47,927 bases of DNA from Phycisphaerales bacterium (GCA_022072615.1 JAJVHS010000025.1:1-47927), one strand, 5' to 3'. Shown: positions 35,636 through 43,917, counted from the first letter of the stretch. Notes: generated by a model from the letters alone, not told the origin. Translations and numbers: made by a program.

Positions 35636-35988
35636 TCCTGTACGTGGACGACGACGAAGACTGCCGCGTGGCCATGAGGCAGCTGCTCCATTCCCAGGGC
35701 ATCGAGATGGTCGAGGCAAGCGACGGGGAGAGCGGCCTGCGCGCGTTCAGCGAGCATTCGCCGGACCTTGTGATCGTCGACCTGATGATGGAGGAGATTG
35801 ATTCCGGCGTGAACTTCCTGCGCCGGGTGAGGAGCGCGGGGTCGAAGGTGCCCGTGTACTTGATGAGTTCGGTCGGTGACTCGCTGGCGATGACGACCAA
35901 CGCCGCGGAGCTCGGCTTCACCGGCGTGCTCCAGAAGCCGTTCTCCAAGGACTGGCTGCGTTCGATCATCCAGTCACAGCTGTCGTGA
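35614..35988 (+). CDS. Single-domain (CheY-like) response regulator in the hox operon
   Basis: The protein has 124 residues and consists of a receiver domain only. The acidic cluster D12-D13-D14, phospho-acceptor D56 (VIVDLMM), the MSS switch position and the QKPF lysine are all present, so phosphorylation is expected. There is no DNA-binding or enzymatic output domain. It overlaps hoxW by 22 bp and is the last gene in the hox operon. Its 3' end overlaps the convergent histidine kinase gene by 15 bp. The role could be signalling by protein contact or as a phosphate relay or sink; a link to hydrogenase is inferred from position only. Confidence 0.93.
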   Translation: MSNRKHVILYVDDDEDCRVAMRQLLHSQGIEMVEASDGESGLRAFSEHSPDLVIVDLMMEEIDSGVNFLRRVRSAGSKVPVYLMSSVGDSLAMTTNAAELGFTGVLQKPFSKDWLRSIIQSQLS

Positions 35989-37413
35989 GTCGGTAGAGTG
36001 ATGGCCGGCGTGAGCGGTGCCGCACGCCGGGAACTCGATCCAGAAGGTGCTTCCCTGGCCGGGTTCGCCGTCGACCCCGACGCTGCCCTGGTGCGCTTCG
36101 GCGATCCGCCGGACGATCGACAGCCCCAGGCCGACCCCGCGGGCGCCGCGGAGATCCGGGTGGTCGCACTCGAGGCGAGAGAACTCCTGGAAGAGCCGGT
36201 GGCGCTGGGCGGGAGCGATGCCGACGCCGGTGTCGGAAACTTCGACGCGCAGACGCCCGTCCACGGGCCGGATGCGAGCGGTCACGCGGCCGCCCGTGGG
36301 CGTGTACTTGATGGCGTTGTCGACGTAGTTGGTGATCGCCTCGCGCACGAGCCGGGGCACGCCGACCACGATGGCGCCGCGGTCCGAGGGTTCGATCTCC
36401 AAGGTGAGCTTCTTGTCGCGGGCGGCATCCGAGCATTCCTCGACGACGCTTTCGAGCACCAGCGAGAGCGGGATCTCGGTGCTGTGGGCTCGCAGGTCCG
36501 TCGAGTCGAGCTCGCTGAGGACGCGGAGGTCACGGACGAGGCTCTGCAGCCTCTGGAGCTTGGAGATCGCGCGGCCCACCTGCTCCGCCTGCTGCGGCTC
36601 GAGCGGGCCGCAGAGCCCGTCCCGCAGGTTGCCCAGGAGCATCTCGGCGGTGGCGATCGGGGCGCCGACGTCGTGGAGTGCGACGTGGAGGAAGTCGCGG
36701 CGCATGCGGCTGAGACGCTCGGATTGCAGGGCGCGGTCGTGCGCGTGCTCCTCGGCCTTGCGCAGCGCCCGCGCCATCTGGGTCTGCGACGCGACGATCA
36801 GCCAGAACATCGCGACATAGACGAAGAGGATGGTGACGATGTAGCGTGTATCGAGCGGACCATCTCCCGGGGTCGCGCCATGCGGGGCGGGTGGCGGCAG
36901 CACGCCGGTGGTCTCGACCACGATCAGCCCGGCGAGCATGACCGCCGCCAGGATCGCGGAGAAGTAGGCCGCCCGGCGCGACAGCAGGATGGACGCGATC
37001 CCGATGTGGAGCATGTAGATGGTCAGGAACGGGCTGCGGGCGCCCCCGAGGAACCACAGCACCGCGGTGAGCGCCATGAAATCGAGGACGATGGAGACTT
37101 CCGCGATCCGCTCGCCGCGCCTGCCCGGGCCGGCCGCGAGAGGTGCCCGGAAAGGGCGAGCGAGGACCAAAAGCGGGATGCCGTAGGCGAGGATGGCCGC
37201 TGCGACGATGGAAAGCCCCGGCACGCTGAGGGGCGTGACGCCGATGACGTAACGTGCAAACAGGCTGCCCGCGACGATCAGGATCGCGACGCCGATCCGT
37301 GCGACGGCGTGCGCGAACAGGCGCGGGCCCAGGAAATTGACCTGCACGGCCTGAGGATCGAGCAGACCCGTCTGGGGTCGCGCTGCATCCGAGATCCGCT
37401 GGTTGTCGCCCAT
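35974..37413 (-). CDS. Membrane sensor histidine kinase
   Basis: The protein has 479 residues. Residues about 34-211 form six predicted membrane helices without a periplasmic domain, so the signal is probably sensed in or at the membrane (for example redox or quinone state; inference). The HisKA region reads DFLHVALHDVGAPI with the phospho-His near residue 250, followed by a complete ATPase domain: N box ITNYVDNAIKYTP, G1 SDTGVGI and G2 GVGLGLSIVRR. GGAAGG lies about 7 bp before the ATG at 37413. It is convergent with the response regulator at the end of the hox operon, overlapping it by 15 bp. Pairing of the two is plausible but unproven. Confidence 0.92.
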   Translation of the reverse strand: MGDNQRISDAARPQTGLLDPQAVQVNFLGPRLFAHAVARIGVAILIVAGSLFARYVIGVTPLSVPGLSIVAAAILAYGIPLLVLARPFRAPLAAGPGRRGERIAEVSIVLDFMALTAVLWFLGGARSPFLTIYMLHIGIASILLSRRAAYFSAILAAVMLAGLIVVETTGVLPPPAPHGATPGDGPLDTRYIVTILFVYVAMFWLIVASQTQMARALRKAEEHAHDRALQSERLSRMRRDFLHVALHDVGAPIATAEMLLGNLRDGLCGPLEPQQAEQVGRAISKLQRLQSLVRDLRVLSELDSTDLRAHSTEIPLSLVLESVVEECSDAARDKKLTLEIEPSDRGAIVVGVPRLVREAITNYVDNAIKYTPTGGRVTARIRPVDGRLRVEVSDTGVGIAPAQRHRLFQEFSRLECDHPDLRGARGVGLGLSIVRRIAEAHQGSVGVDGEPGQGSTFWIEFPACGTAHAGHHSTDSRQL

Positions 37414-37707
37414 TCGCCGCCTTCCCGGCGTCGGCCCCGGCGACGCGCCGTCCGTGTGTGCATGGTAACGAGTCCTTCACCGCGGGGCAGGGCGAGCGTG
37501 GTCTCTTGGGGTGGCCTGGTCACCGGCGTGATGGCCCGGCGCCCTGGCGGGCAGGAACGGCAGGACGTCCGCGGTGGCGGGGGTGGGTTATCAATCTCAG
37601 ATCTGGGAAATCGCGGGGCTGAGTACCGGATGCAGATGTCCGTGTGCATGCGGTCACACGGACGCACGCTGCGGCGCTGTCGCGGACGGAACAGGTGCCC
37701 GGCGCGG

Positions 37708-38964
37708 TTACTGGCATGCCGCGGCGAGCGGCAGTTCGATCGCCGGGCCGACCTGCCTGAGCGCATCTTCCATCTGCGTCCAGCGCTGCTCGACGGTCCC
37801 CGTGTAGCCGATCGAGACGCGAACCAGCCCGGGGCTGATGCCCGCGCGTTGGAGGGCTTCATCGGTCATCTCGCTCGCGGTGGAGCTGGCCGAGCACGAC
37901 ATGAGCGTGTCGAAGTACCCCAGGCTGACCGCCATGTAGCCGAAGCGGTCGCGGTTCTGGAGCAGCTCCATGAAGCGGAAGGCCCGGGCCTTCGAGTGCA
38001 TGTCGATGGTGAAGATGCCCCCGAAGCCGAACTCGGGCCGGAAGAGCCGGCGGGCAAGCTCGTGGTCGGGGTGGGTTGGCAGACCCGGATAGACAACCGA
38101 ATGGCCAAGCTCGTGGAGCCGAGAGGCAAAGAGCATGGCTCGGCGGCTGTGCTCGGTCATGCGGATCCCCAGGTGGGGGAGGCGCAGGCTGAGCTCGTGC
38201 GCGACCTTCGGGTCCATGGTCGGGCCCATGAGCATGAGGGACCCGGTGTGAACATCCATCATGCTCGAGATGAACTGGGTGCTGCCGCAGACCGCGCCGG
38301 CGACGATGTCGGATGCCCCGTTGATGAACTTGGTCAGGCTGTGGATGACGACATCGGCACCCAGCTGCGCGGGCGAGACCATCAGCGGGCAGAACGTGTT
38401 GTCCACCACGAGAGCGGCGCCGTGGCGATGGGCGATCCCGGCCAACGCGCGGATGTCGGCGACCCGGAGAGTCGGGTTGGAGAGCGACTCGACGTACAGG
38501 ATCTTCGGGCGGTGCTCGGCCATCGCCGCGTCGACGGCGTCGTGGTCGTGGGTGTCGACGAATGTTGTCCGAAGGTTCGCCTTGCGAGAGAGGTAGTCGT
38601 TGAGCAGGGCGAAGGTCCCGCCGTAAATGGTGCTGGATGAAACGATGTGGTCGCCCGAGTCGCAGAGTTGGAGCAGGACCGCGGCGATTGCGGACATGCC
38701 GCTGGCCGTGCAGTAGCCGGACTCAGTGCCCTCGAGGGCGGCGAGCTGGCGGCCGAGCACGTAAACAGTCGGGTTGAAGTGGCGTCCGTAGAGGTAACAG
38801 CCGCCGGCCTCCGGACCTCGCTGCCCATGGAAAATCTGGGGCATGGTTTCGGCGTCCATGACCGTGAAGGTCGTGCTGGCCTCGATGGACATGTTGACCC
38901 CGCCGTGCTCGCCGAACTCGTGACGCATCGAGGCGAGCGATTCGATCGGATTGAAAGGGTTCAT
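37708..38964 (-). CDS. Cys/Met-metabolism PLP-dependent enzyme (gamma-lyase/synthase family)
   Basis: The protein has 418 residues, typical for cystathionine gamma-synthase, methionine gamma-lyase and O-acetylhomoserine sulfhydrylase. PLP contacts are visible: YLYGRHFNPT (Tyr59, Arg61), TASGMSAI for the phosphate, VVDNTF with Asp188, and HSLTKFING with the Schiff-base Lys212. The end VRVSIGYTG.. corresponds to the substrate carboxylate loop. Which reaction it carries out cannot be decided from motifs. The ATG at 38964 has GGAGG 8 bp upstream. Upstream on the minus strand lies the AT-rich segment TATTAT at 39012-39007, a possible -10. The gene stands alone, 294 bp from the histidine kinase start. 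Confidence 0.9.
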   Translation of the reverse strand: MNPFNPIESLASMRHEFGEHGGVNMSIEASTTFTVMDAETMPQIFHGQRGPEAGGCYLYGRHFNPTVYVLGRQLAALEGTESGYCTASGMSAIAAVLLQLCDSGDHIVSSSTIYGGTFALLNDYLSRKANLRTTFVDTHDHDAVDAAMAEHRPKILYVESLSNPTLRVADIRALAGIAHRHGAALVVDNTFCPLMVSPAQLGADVVIHSLTKFINGASDIVAGAVCGSTQFISSMMDVHTGSLMLMGPTMDPKVAHELSLRLPHLGIRMTEHSRRAMLFASRLHELGHSVVYPGLPTHPDHELARRLFRPEFGFGGIFTIDMHSKARAFRFMELLQNRDRFGYMAVSLGYFDTLMSCSASSTASEMTDEALQRAGISPGLVRVSIGYTGTVEQRWTQMEDALRQVGPAIELPLAAACQ

Positions 38965-39163
38965 GGCTGGCCTCCGCCGGGGTGCGAGGGAAGTTGCCGA
39001 TAGCGGATAATAGTCTCCTAAAATTGGCCGGCGGAGTGCAAGCCGCCCGAGCAGGGTGCGTTATGCGGGGTGGCGACAGAGATGACGGTCGGACCGCGGC
39101 CCGACGCGCGGTGTGCCGAACCGCGGCCCGACGGACGCCATTTCAAAAGACGGGAGTCATTCC

Positions 39164-39796
39164 ATGAACGCAACGGCTTTCCTGGTCGTGGCGGGTTCGT
39201 CCGTGTCGACGCTTGTGCTGGGCTGCGCGTCGAGCGGCCAGGTGTCTTCAAACGGCCCGCGTACAGCGTGCTGCTGCGTGGTTCCGCCCGGTGCGAGCAC
39301 GACGGTGGATGCGCAGGCGGCGGATGCTCTGCGGGCGGCGTGGCAGGATGAGCGCCGGGTGGAGGCCTACTACGACAACGTCATGGCGAAGCACGGGCGA
39401 GTTCGTCCCTTCGTCAACATCGTCCACGCCGAAGCGAGGCACGCGACGGTGCTCGCAAGTCTCATGGATCGCCACGGGGTGCCGATTCCGACCGCCGACT
39501 TGAGCGCGGTGCCGGCGGTTCCGGGGACGCTCCGCGAGTGCAACCTGCAGGCGGCGAAACTCGAACGCGAGAACATCGCGCTGTACGACCGCCTGCTGGC
39601 GGACGCCAAGGAGCCGGATATCCGGGCGGCGTTCGAGAACCTGCGTGCGGCCTCGGTCAATAACCACCTGCCGGCATTCGAGCGCTGGGCCGAGAGCACG
39701 GCTTCGGCGGCGCCCATCGGCCGGGGGCCCGGGCGGGGCCTTGGTGCCGGATGGGCCGGCGGCGGTCGACGCGGGGTGTGCCTGCTGACACAGTGA
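39164..39796 (+). CDS. Ferritin-like (DUF2202-type) lipoprotein
   Basis: The protein has 210 residues. The signal peptide (MNATAFLVVAGSSVSTLVLG) ends in VLGC, with Cys21 as lipidation site. The mature part is a four-helix, ferritin-like domain: DERRVEAYYDNV, then VHAEARHATVLASLMDRHGVPIP with E-x2-H spacing, then LERENIALYDRLL and a final ASVNNHLPAFERW. This arrangement of Glu and ExxH pairs suits a di-metal site, but metal binding and activity are not shown. The C-terminal 20 residues are Gly/Arg-rich (IGRGPGRGLGAGW). GGGAG lies about 9 bp upstream of the ATG. It is followed by a strong hairpin. Confidence 0.8.
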   Translation: MNATAFLVVAGSSVSTLVLGCASSGQVSSNGPRTACCCVVPPGASTTVDAQAADALRAAWQDERRVEAYYDNVMAKHGRVRPFVNIVHAEARHATVLASLMDRHGVPIPTADLSAVPAVPGTLRECNLQAAKLERENIALYDRLLADAKEPDIRAAFENLRAASVNNHLPAFERWAESTASAAPIGRGPGRGLGAGWAGGGRRGVCLLTQ

Positions 39797-39825
39797 CTCC
39801 AGCGTCCGAAACTGACCGCGGTGAG

Positions 39826-39848
39826 ACCCGGGCTCATCGAGCCCGGGT
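39826..39848 (+). terminator. Strong hairpin behind the ferritin-like gene
   Basis: ACCCGGGCTC (39826-39835) and GAGCCCGGGT (39839-39848) form a perfect 10-bp stem with a 3-base loop, 29 bp after the stop codon. The following TTCGCC has no U tract, so it is a terminator of the non-canonical kind, or a stability hairpin. Confidence 0.55.
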
Positions 39849-39929
39849 TCGCCTCCATGTGAAACCTGAGCCACAGCGGTTCCCATAAAGTAAGCGGATG
39901 CAGGCATCCACTATTCATTGGAGGTCCGG

Positions 39930-40658
39930 ATGGCATCGACCTTGATCTGGGACATCCCGACGCGACTCTTCCACTGGCTGTTTGCGGTGGGGTTCCTGGC
40001 CGCCGCCGCGATCTCGCTCACGGTGGACGGTGAAGGGCCGCTATTTGCGTATCACGCGATCATCGGTCTCGCCCTGGCTGCGCTGCTGGTGCTGCGTCTT
40101 GCATGGGGACTGGTCGGCAGCCGCTACGCCCGGCTCGGGGAGTTGGTGTTCGGGCCCGGGCGACTCGTCGAGTACGCCAAGGGCGTGGTGGTCGGCGGCG
40201 GGAAGCGATACATCGGCCATAACCCCGGGTCCGCCTACGCGATCGTGGCGATGTTCGCGCTGCTTGGCGCGCTCGCGGTCACCGGGGTGATGCTCGGGAC
40301 AGGCAACGAAGGCGTGAAAGAGGTTCACGAGTTCTGCGCGTACGCCATGCTCGCGGTCGTGGCCGTGCACATCCTGGGCGTGATCGTCCACTCGGCTCGG
40401 CATCGCGAGAACATCACCGCCAGCATGATCCACGGGCGGAAGCATGCGGAACCCGGCGACGGCATCCCCTCCTCCCACGCAATCGCCGGAGCGCTGCTGC
40501 TGCTGATCACCGGGGTATGGACCCTTGAGCTCGTTCGGAGCTACAGCCCGTCGACACAGGCCGTGACGATCCCGCTCTTCGGTACCTCGCTGCAGATCGG
40601 TGAAGCCGAGCACGAGGGCGAACATCGGCGTGATCGGGAGCACGAGGACGATGACTGA
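39930..40658 (+). CDS. Cytochrome b561-type membrane cytochrome with acidic tail
   Basis: The protein has 242 residues and four or five membrane helices. It belongs to the family that includes the b-type cytochrome subunit of [NiFe] hydrogenases and bacterial cytochrome b561. Likely heme ligands are His15 in TRLFHWLF, His42 in YHAIIG, and the pair in VHEFCAYAMLAVVAVHILG. The start WDIPTRLFHW is the usual family opening. The C-terminus is an extra strongly charged tail (EHEGEHRRDREHEDDD). GGAGG lies 5 bp before the ATG at 39930. It would pass electrons between a periplasmic donor and quinone. Whether it works with the nearby hydrogenase is unclear: HoxFUYH enzymes are soluble and do not need it. 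Confidence 0.88.
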   Translation: MASTLIWDIPTRLFHWLFAVGFLAAAAISLTVDGEGPLFAYHAIIGLALAALLVLRLAWGLVGSRYARLGELVFGPGRLVEYAKGVVVGGGKRYIGHNPGSAYAIVAMFALLGALAVTGVMLGTGNEGVKEVHEFCAYAMLAVVAVHILGVIVHSARHRENITASMIHGRKHAEPGDGIPSSHAIAGALLLLITGVWTLELVRSYSPSTQAVTIPLFGTSLQIGEAEHEGEHRRDREHEDDD

Positions 40659-40755
40659 TCTCTCCGCCGGTCTCTCGTAGCGCTGGTCGATGTACGATCG
40701 CACCAGGGTTTGATCGTCGGTGACCTCCCGGCACCGGCCAGCGGATGAGCGGTGA

Positions 40756-41223
40756 ATGAGAAGAAAATTGGTGCGGCAGCTCGACCAGCCGTTGCCCGCG
40801 GCGCCCGACGACAAAGGTTCCAGGGCCCTCCGCCCAAGCGATGCGGAGGCCCTGGCCGTCTTGATGTTCAGCGCGTATCGCGGAACGGTGGACGATGCCG
40901 GAGAGGGACCGAGCGAGGCGCGCGCCGAAGTCGACCGGCTTCTGGGCGGCGGGTACGGCGGTGTTGACTTCGCGGCGTCGGAGGTGATCGAACGCGACGG
41001 CCGCGTGGTCTGCGCCATGCTCGTCACGGTGTACGAGGGCCTTCCCCTCGTTGCGTTCTCCATGACGGACCGGGATTGGAAGCGCCGGGGCCTGGCCCGG
41101 GGCGGGTTGCTTCGCGCGATGCACCGGCTGCGAGCCGGAGGCGCAACGAAGGTCCAACTCGCCGTCACCGCGGGAAATACGCCGGCCGAGAACTTGTACG
41201 AGGCTCTGGGCTTTGTGGGGTGA
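40756..41223 (+). CDS. GNAT-family N-acetyltransferase
   Basis: The protein has 155 residues. The GNAT core is seen in ALRPSDAEALAVLMFSAYRG, the acetyl-CoA loop KRRGLARGGLLRAM (an R/Q-x2-G-x-G/A version) and the final VTAGNTPAENLYEALGFV. These proteins move an acetyl group from acetyl-CoA to an amine. The substrate is unknown. The gene ends 83 bp from the convergent purF gene. The start at 40756 is the first plausible ATG; no strong ribosome binding site is seen. Confidence 0.85.
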   Translation: MRRKLVRQLDQPLPAAPDDKGSRALRPSDAEALAVLMFSAYRGTVDDAGEGPSEARAEVDRLLGGGYGGVDFAASEVIERDGRVVCAMLVTVYEGLPLVAFSMTDRDWKRRGLARGGLLRAMHRLRAGGATKVQLAVTAGNTPAENLYEALGFVG

Positions 41224-41306
41224 GAGGGCCAGACCGCCGCCGGGCAAGCAGTCAACCACAAGCGTGTCCGAGCAAGACGTTTCATGACCGGCCGTCGCGC
41301 CCGGTG

Positions 41307-42836
41307 CTACTGCTCGAACATCGCCATCTGCGGGCTGTCTGCGACGATGTCGGTGACCGGGTGCTCGGGGTCAAGGCGGTAGTCGCCGCTGTAGCAGGCC
41401 GTGCACCAATGACGGGCCTCGCCGTGCACGCACGCGAGCATGCCCTCGAGTGTCAGGTAGTGCAGCGAATCAACCCCCAGGAAGCGGCGGATCTCCTCCA
41501 CCTCGCGCCCGTGGGCGATGAGCTGGTCGCGGGTGGCGAAATCGACGCCGAAGTAGCAGGGGTGCCGGATCGGCGGGCAGGAGATACGGAGATGGATCTC
41601 CTTCGCGCCGGCCTGGCGGAGCTGGTCCATCTTGGCCTTGGTGGTGGTGCCGCGGACGATCGAGTCGTCCACCACGATGAGCTTCTTGCCCGCGACGATG
41701 TCCGACACGACGTTGAGCTTGAGCCGGACGGCGGCGGCCCGTTCGGCCTGCGACGGCTTGATGAACGTCCGTCCGACGTAGCGGTTGGGGACGATGCCCT
41801 CGCGGTAGGGGATCCCTGATGCCCGCGCATACCCCGCGGCGGCGGACCGGCCCGAGTCGGGCATCGGCATCACGCAATCGGCGGCCACGGGCGCCTCGGC
41901 GGCGAGTTTCTCTCCCAGCATTTCGCGGACGGTCTGGACATTCTGGCCGAAGACGTTGGAGGCGGGGTTGGCGAAGTAGACGTGCTCGAAGACGCACTTT
42001 GCCAGGCGTGGCGCCGGCAGTGCGAAGCGTCGCGAGTGGATGCCGCGGTCGCTGATGCAGAGGATCTCGCCGGGCTCGATCTCGCGGATGAATTTCGCCC
42101 CCAGGACATCGAGTGCGACAGTCTCGGACGCGACGATTGGGTAGCCCTGTTCGTGGGGCTTGCCCAGGGGCCGGCCGGTCTCATCGGCCTCTGCGGGCAG
42201 GTACCCGAGGACCAGCGGGCGCCACGCCCACGGGTCGCGAGCGACCTCGATGCGGTCGGGGAACAGGAACGCGAGGCTGAAGGCCCCCTGGAGCCGGCGG
42301 AGCGTCGCGGCGAGCGGGTCGGGGCTCTTCTGCTGCTGCGGCGAGGCGAGCAGGTGGATGATGACTTCGGTGTCGCTGGTGGTGTGGAAGATGTGCCCGG
42401 CTTCCTCGTAGGCGTAGCGGAGCGCTTCGGCGTTGATGAGGTTGCCGTTGTGCGCCAGGCCTACCTGGCCGGCGATATATGACTCAATCAGTGGCTGGGC
42501 GTTGCAGGAAAGCGAACCGCCGGCGGTGCTGTAGCGGTTGTGCCCGATGGCGGCGATCGGCCCGGACCGAGCCAACTTCTCAAGCGTGTCTGAATCGAAG
42601 ATCTCGGGCACGAGCCCCATGCCCGTGAAGCCGGTGAGGGCGTGGCCGTCGGAGATGGCGATCCCCGCCGATTCCTGCCCGCGGTGCTGCTGGGCGTACA
42701 TGGCCAGGTAGGTGAGCCGGGCCGCCGCGGGATGCCCCCAGATGCCGACGACGCCGCATTTCTCCTTTTTCTCCCGATGCGCATCGCCTCTGCCGGGGGT
42801 CGAGCGGAGCACGGGGAGAGGAATGGGGTCGTGCAT
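41307..42836 (-). CDS. purF: Amidophosphoribosyltransferase PurF (Fe-S type)
   Basis: The protein has 509 residues. PurF makes phosphoribosylamine from PRPP and glutamine, the first step of purine synthesis. The N-terminal glutaminase has its nucleophile as Cys27 in KEKCGVVGIWGH, so a 26-residue propeptide must be removed. The PRPP motif is LIVVDDSIVRGTTT. The four cysteines that hold a [4Fe-4S] cluster in the Bacillus enzyme are present: CVFEHVYFANP, HPCYFGVD and WCTACYSGDY. The enzyme should therefore need both propeptide cleavage and cluster insertion and may be oxygen-sensitive. The ATG at 42836 follows GGAGAG. It is divergent from rpsD. Confidence 0.97.
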   Translation of the reverse strand: MHDPIPLPVLRSTPGRGDAHREKKEKCGVVGIWGHPAAARLTYLAMYAQQHRGQESAGIAISDGHALTGFTGMGLVPEIFDSDTLEKLARSGPIAAIGHNRYSTAGGSLSCNAQPLIESYIAGQVGLAHNGNLINAEALRYAYEEAGHIFHTTSDTEVIIHLLASPQQQKSPDPLAATLRRLQGAFSLAFLFPDRIEVARDPWAWRPLVLGYLPAEADETGRPLGKPHEQGYPIVASETVALDVLGAKFIREIEPGEILCISDRGIHSRRFALPAPRLAKCVFEHVYFANPASNVFGQNVQTVREMLGEKLAAEAPVAADCVMPMPDSGRSAAAGYARASGIPYREGIVPNRYVGRTFIKPSQAERAAAVRLKLNVVSDIVAGKKLIVVDDSIVRGTTTKAKMDQLRQAGAKEIHLRISCPPIRHPCYFGVDFATRDQLIAHGREVEEIRRFLGVDSLHYLTLEGMLACVHGEARHWCTACYSGDYRLDPEHPVTDIVADSPQMAMFEQ

Positions 42837-43236
42837 GGTGGAGAGTTGGCGATCATACGAGTTGAAACGACCCGTGAACAAAGGGCGGGTGCAAATCGAG
42901 TGCGGCTCCACGATGGACCGTCACCGGGCCGCTTGAACCGAGTCGCCGGGGTACAAGTTCTGGGGTCATTCACTCATGGAGCGGCAAACGGGCATCAGCG
43001 GCAGGCGTTTGACCGGGGGAGGTGCGCGACCTTTAATCCCGCCCTGCATCTGGGCGTGTGCCCGGATCTTCACCCGCCGGCCCGAAGCCTCGGTCACCCG
43101 GCACAGATCGACCCCCCGCGAGCTCACCGCTCGCCTGAGAGGGTCACCCTTCGGCACGACGGCTTCCCCCGAGGTGGGGCGAGCCAGGAGCTGCTCCCCA
43201 GCGGCCGTGACGATGAGGACGGAAAGGAATCGCTCG
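42837..43236. other. Divergent purF-rpsD intergenic region with long rpsD leader
   Basis: The 400-bp gap has no credible gene; frames across it have no ribosome binding site. It contains a good promoter for rpsD (43009-43037). With a start near 43044 the rpsD transcript would have a leader of about 190 bases, GC-rich and able to fold (for example GAGGGTCACCCTTC, about 43139-43152). A leader of this length suggests autoregulation by S4, known in other bacteria, but no known S4 leader structure could be identified by eye. Confidence 0.55.
43009..43037 (+). promoter_or_regulatory. Sigma-70-type promoter of rpsD
   Basis: TTGACC (43009-43014), a 17-bp spacer and TTTAAT (43032-43037). Each hexamer matches consensus at five of six positions and the spacing is ideal. 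It is 200 bp upstream of the rpsD ATG. Confidence 0.65.
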
Positions 43237-43839
43237 ATGGCCCGTTATACCGGTCCGAAGCTGAAGCTCTCTCGTCGCGTGGGCGTGCCGATCGTCGACA
43301 CCCCCAAGCACACGTCCAAGCGTGCGCTGAACGTCCCCGGCATGCACGGGTACCGCGGCCGCCGCCTGAAGGACTACGGCCTTCGCCTGAACGAGAAGCA
43401 GAAGGTCAAGTTCCACTACAGCGTGCTGGAGGCGCAGTTCCGCCGCGTGGTCGCCGAGGCTGGGCGTCGCCCGGGCAACACCGGCGAGCTGCTCATGCAG
43501 CTCCTCGAGCGTCGCCTGGACAACGTGGTCCGGCGGTCGGGCATGGCCCGGACGATCTGGGGCGCCCGGCAACTGGTGGCGCACGGCCACATCAAGGTCA
43601 ACGGCCGCAAGACCGACCGGCCGAGCTTCACCGTGAAGGTCGGGGACGTCATCACCCTCAAGGGCGAGCGGGCGCAGAAGGTCGCTCGCGGGCAGCTCGA
43701 ATCGCTCGCCGGCCACGAGGTTCCGGGCTGGCTGGACTTCAACCCGGCGGAGCTGACCATCCGGATCGTCGCGCTGCCGACGTCGGACCAGATTCCGTTC
43801 GACGTTGATCCGAACAAGATTGTCGAGTTCTACCGGTAA
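43237..43839 (+). CDS. rpsD: 30S ribosomal protein S4
   Basis: The protein has 200 residues. It starts MARYTGPKLKLSRRVG and continues with the S4 core YGLRLNEKQKVKFHY, LERRLDNVVRRSGMA and the S4 RNA-binding motif ARQLVAHGHIKVNGRK. It binds 16S rRNA early in 30S assembly. The zinc-binding cysteines of C-plus S4 (as in GPVCKLCRR) are replaced, so this is the zinc-free form. AAGGAA lies 8 bp before the ATG at 43237. It is not next to rpsK, rpsM or rpoA, where rpsD often sits. A terminator follows. Confidence 0.97.
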   Translation: MARYTGPKLKLSRRVGVPIVDTPKHTSKRALNVPGMHGYRGRRLKDYGLRLNEKQKVKFHYSVLEAQFRRVVAEAGRRPGNTGELLMQLLERRLDNVVRRSGMARTIWGARQLVAHGHIKVNGRKTDRPSFTVKVGDVITLKGERAQKVARGQLESLAGHEVPGWLDFNPAELTIRIVALPTSDQIPFDVDPNKIVEFYR

Positions 43840-43917
43840 GGGAACGGCATTGAAAACCGGGCACCGGGCGCTCGCCGAGCGCCGGAGTGCCGGGTTGTTC
43901 ACCGACGCTACTGTTGC

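Noticed and set aside
24433-35988. tRNA-Val next to the hydrogenase genes as an integration site of a mobile island
   Set aside because: No integrase gene, no repeat of the tRNA 3' end at the far side and no composition change were seen. The neighbourhood is equally consistent with a stable chromosomal locus.
43040-43236. Known riboswitch (TPP or glycine type) in the rpsD leader, suggested by CCTGAGAGGG and CACCCTTCGG words
   Set aside because: The rest of either consensus is missing, and the downstream gene does not fit such control.
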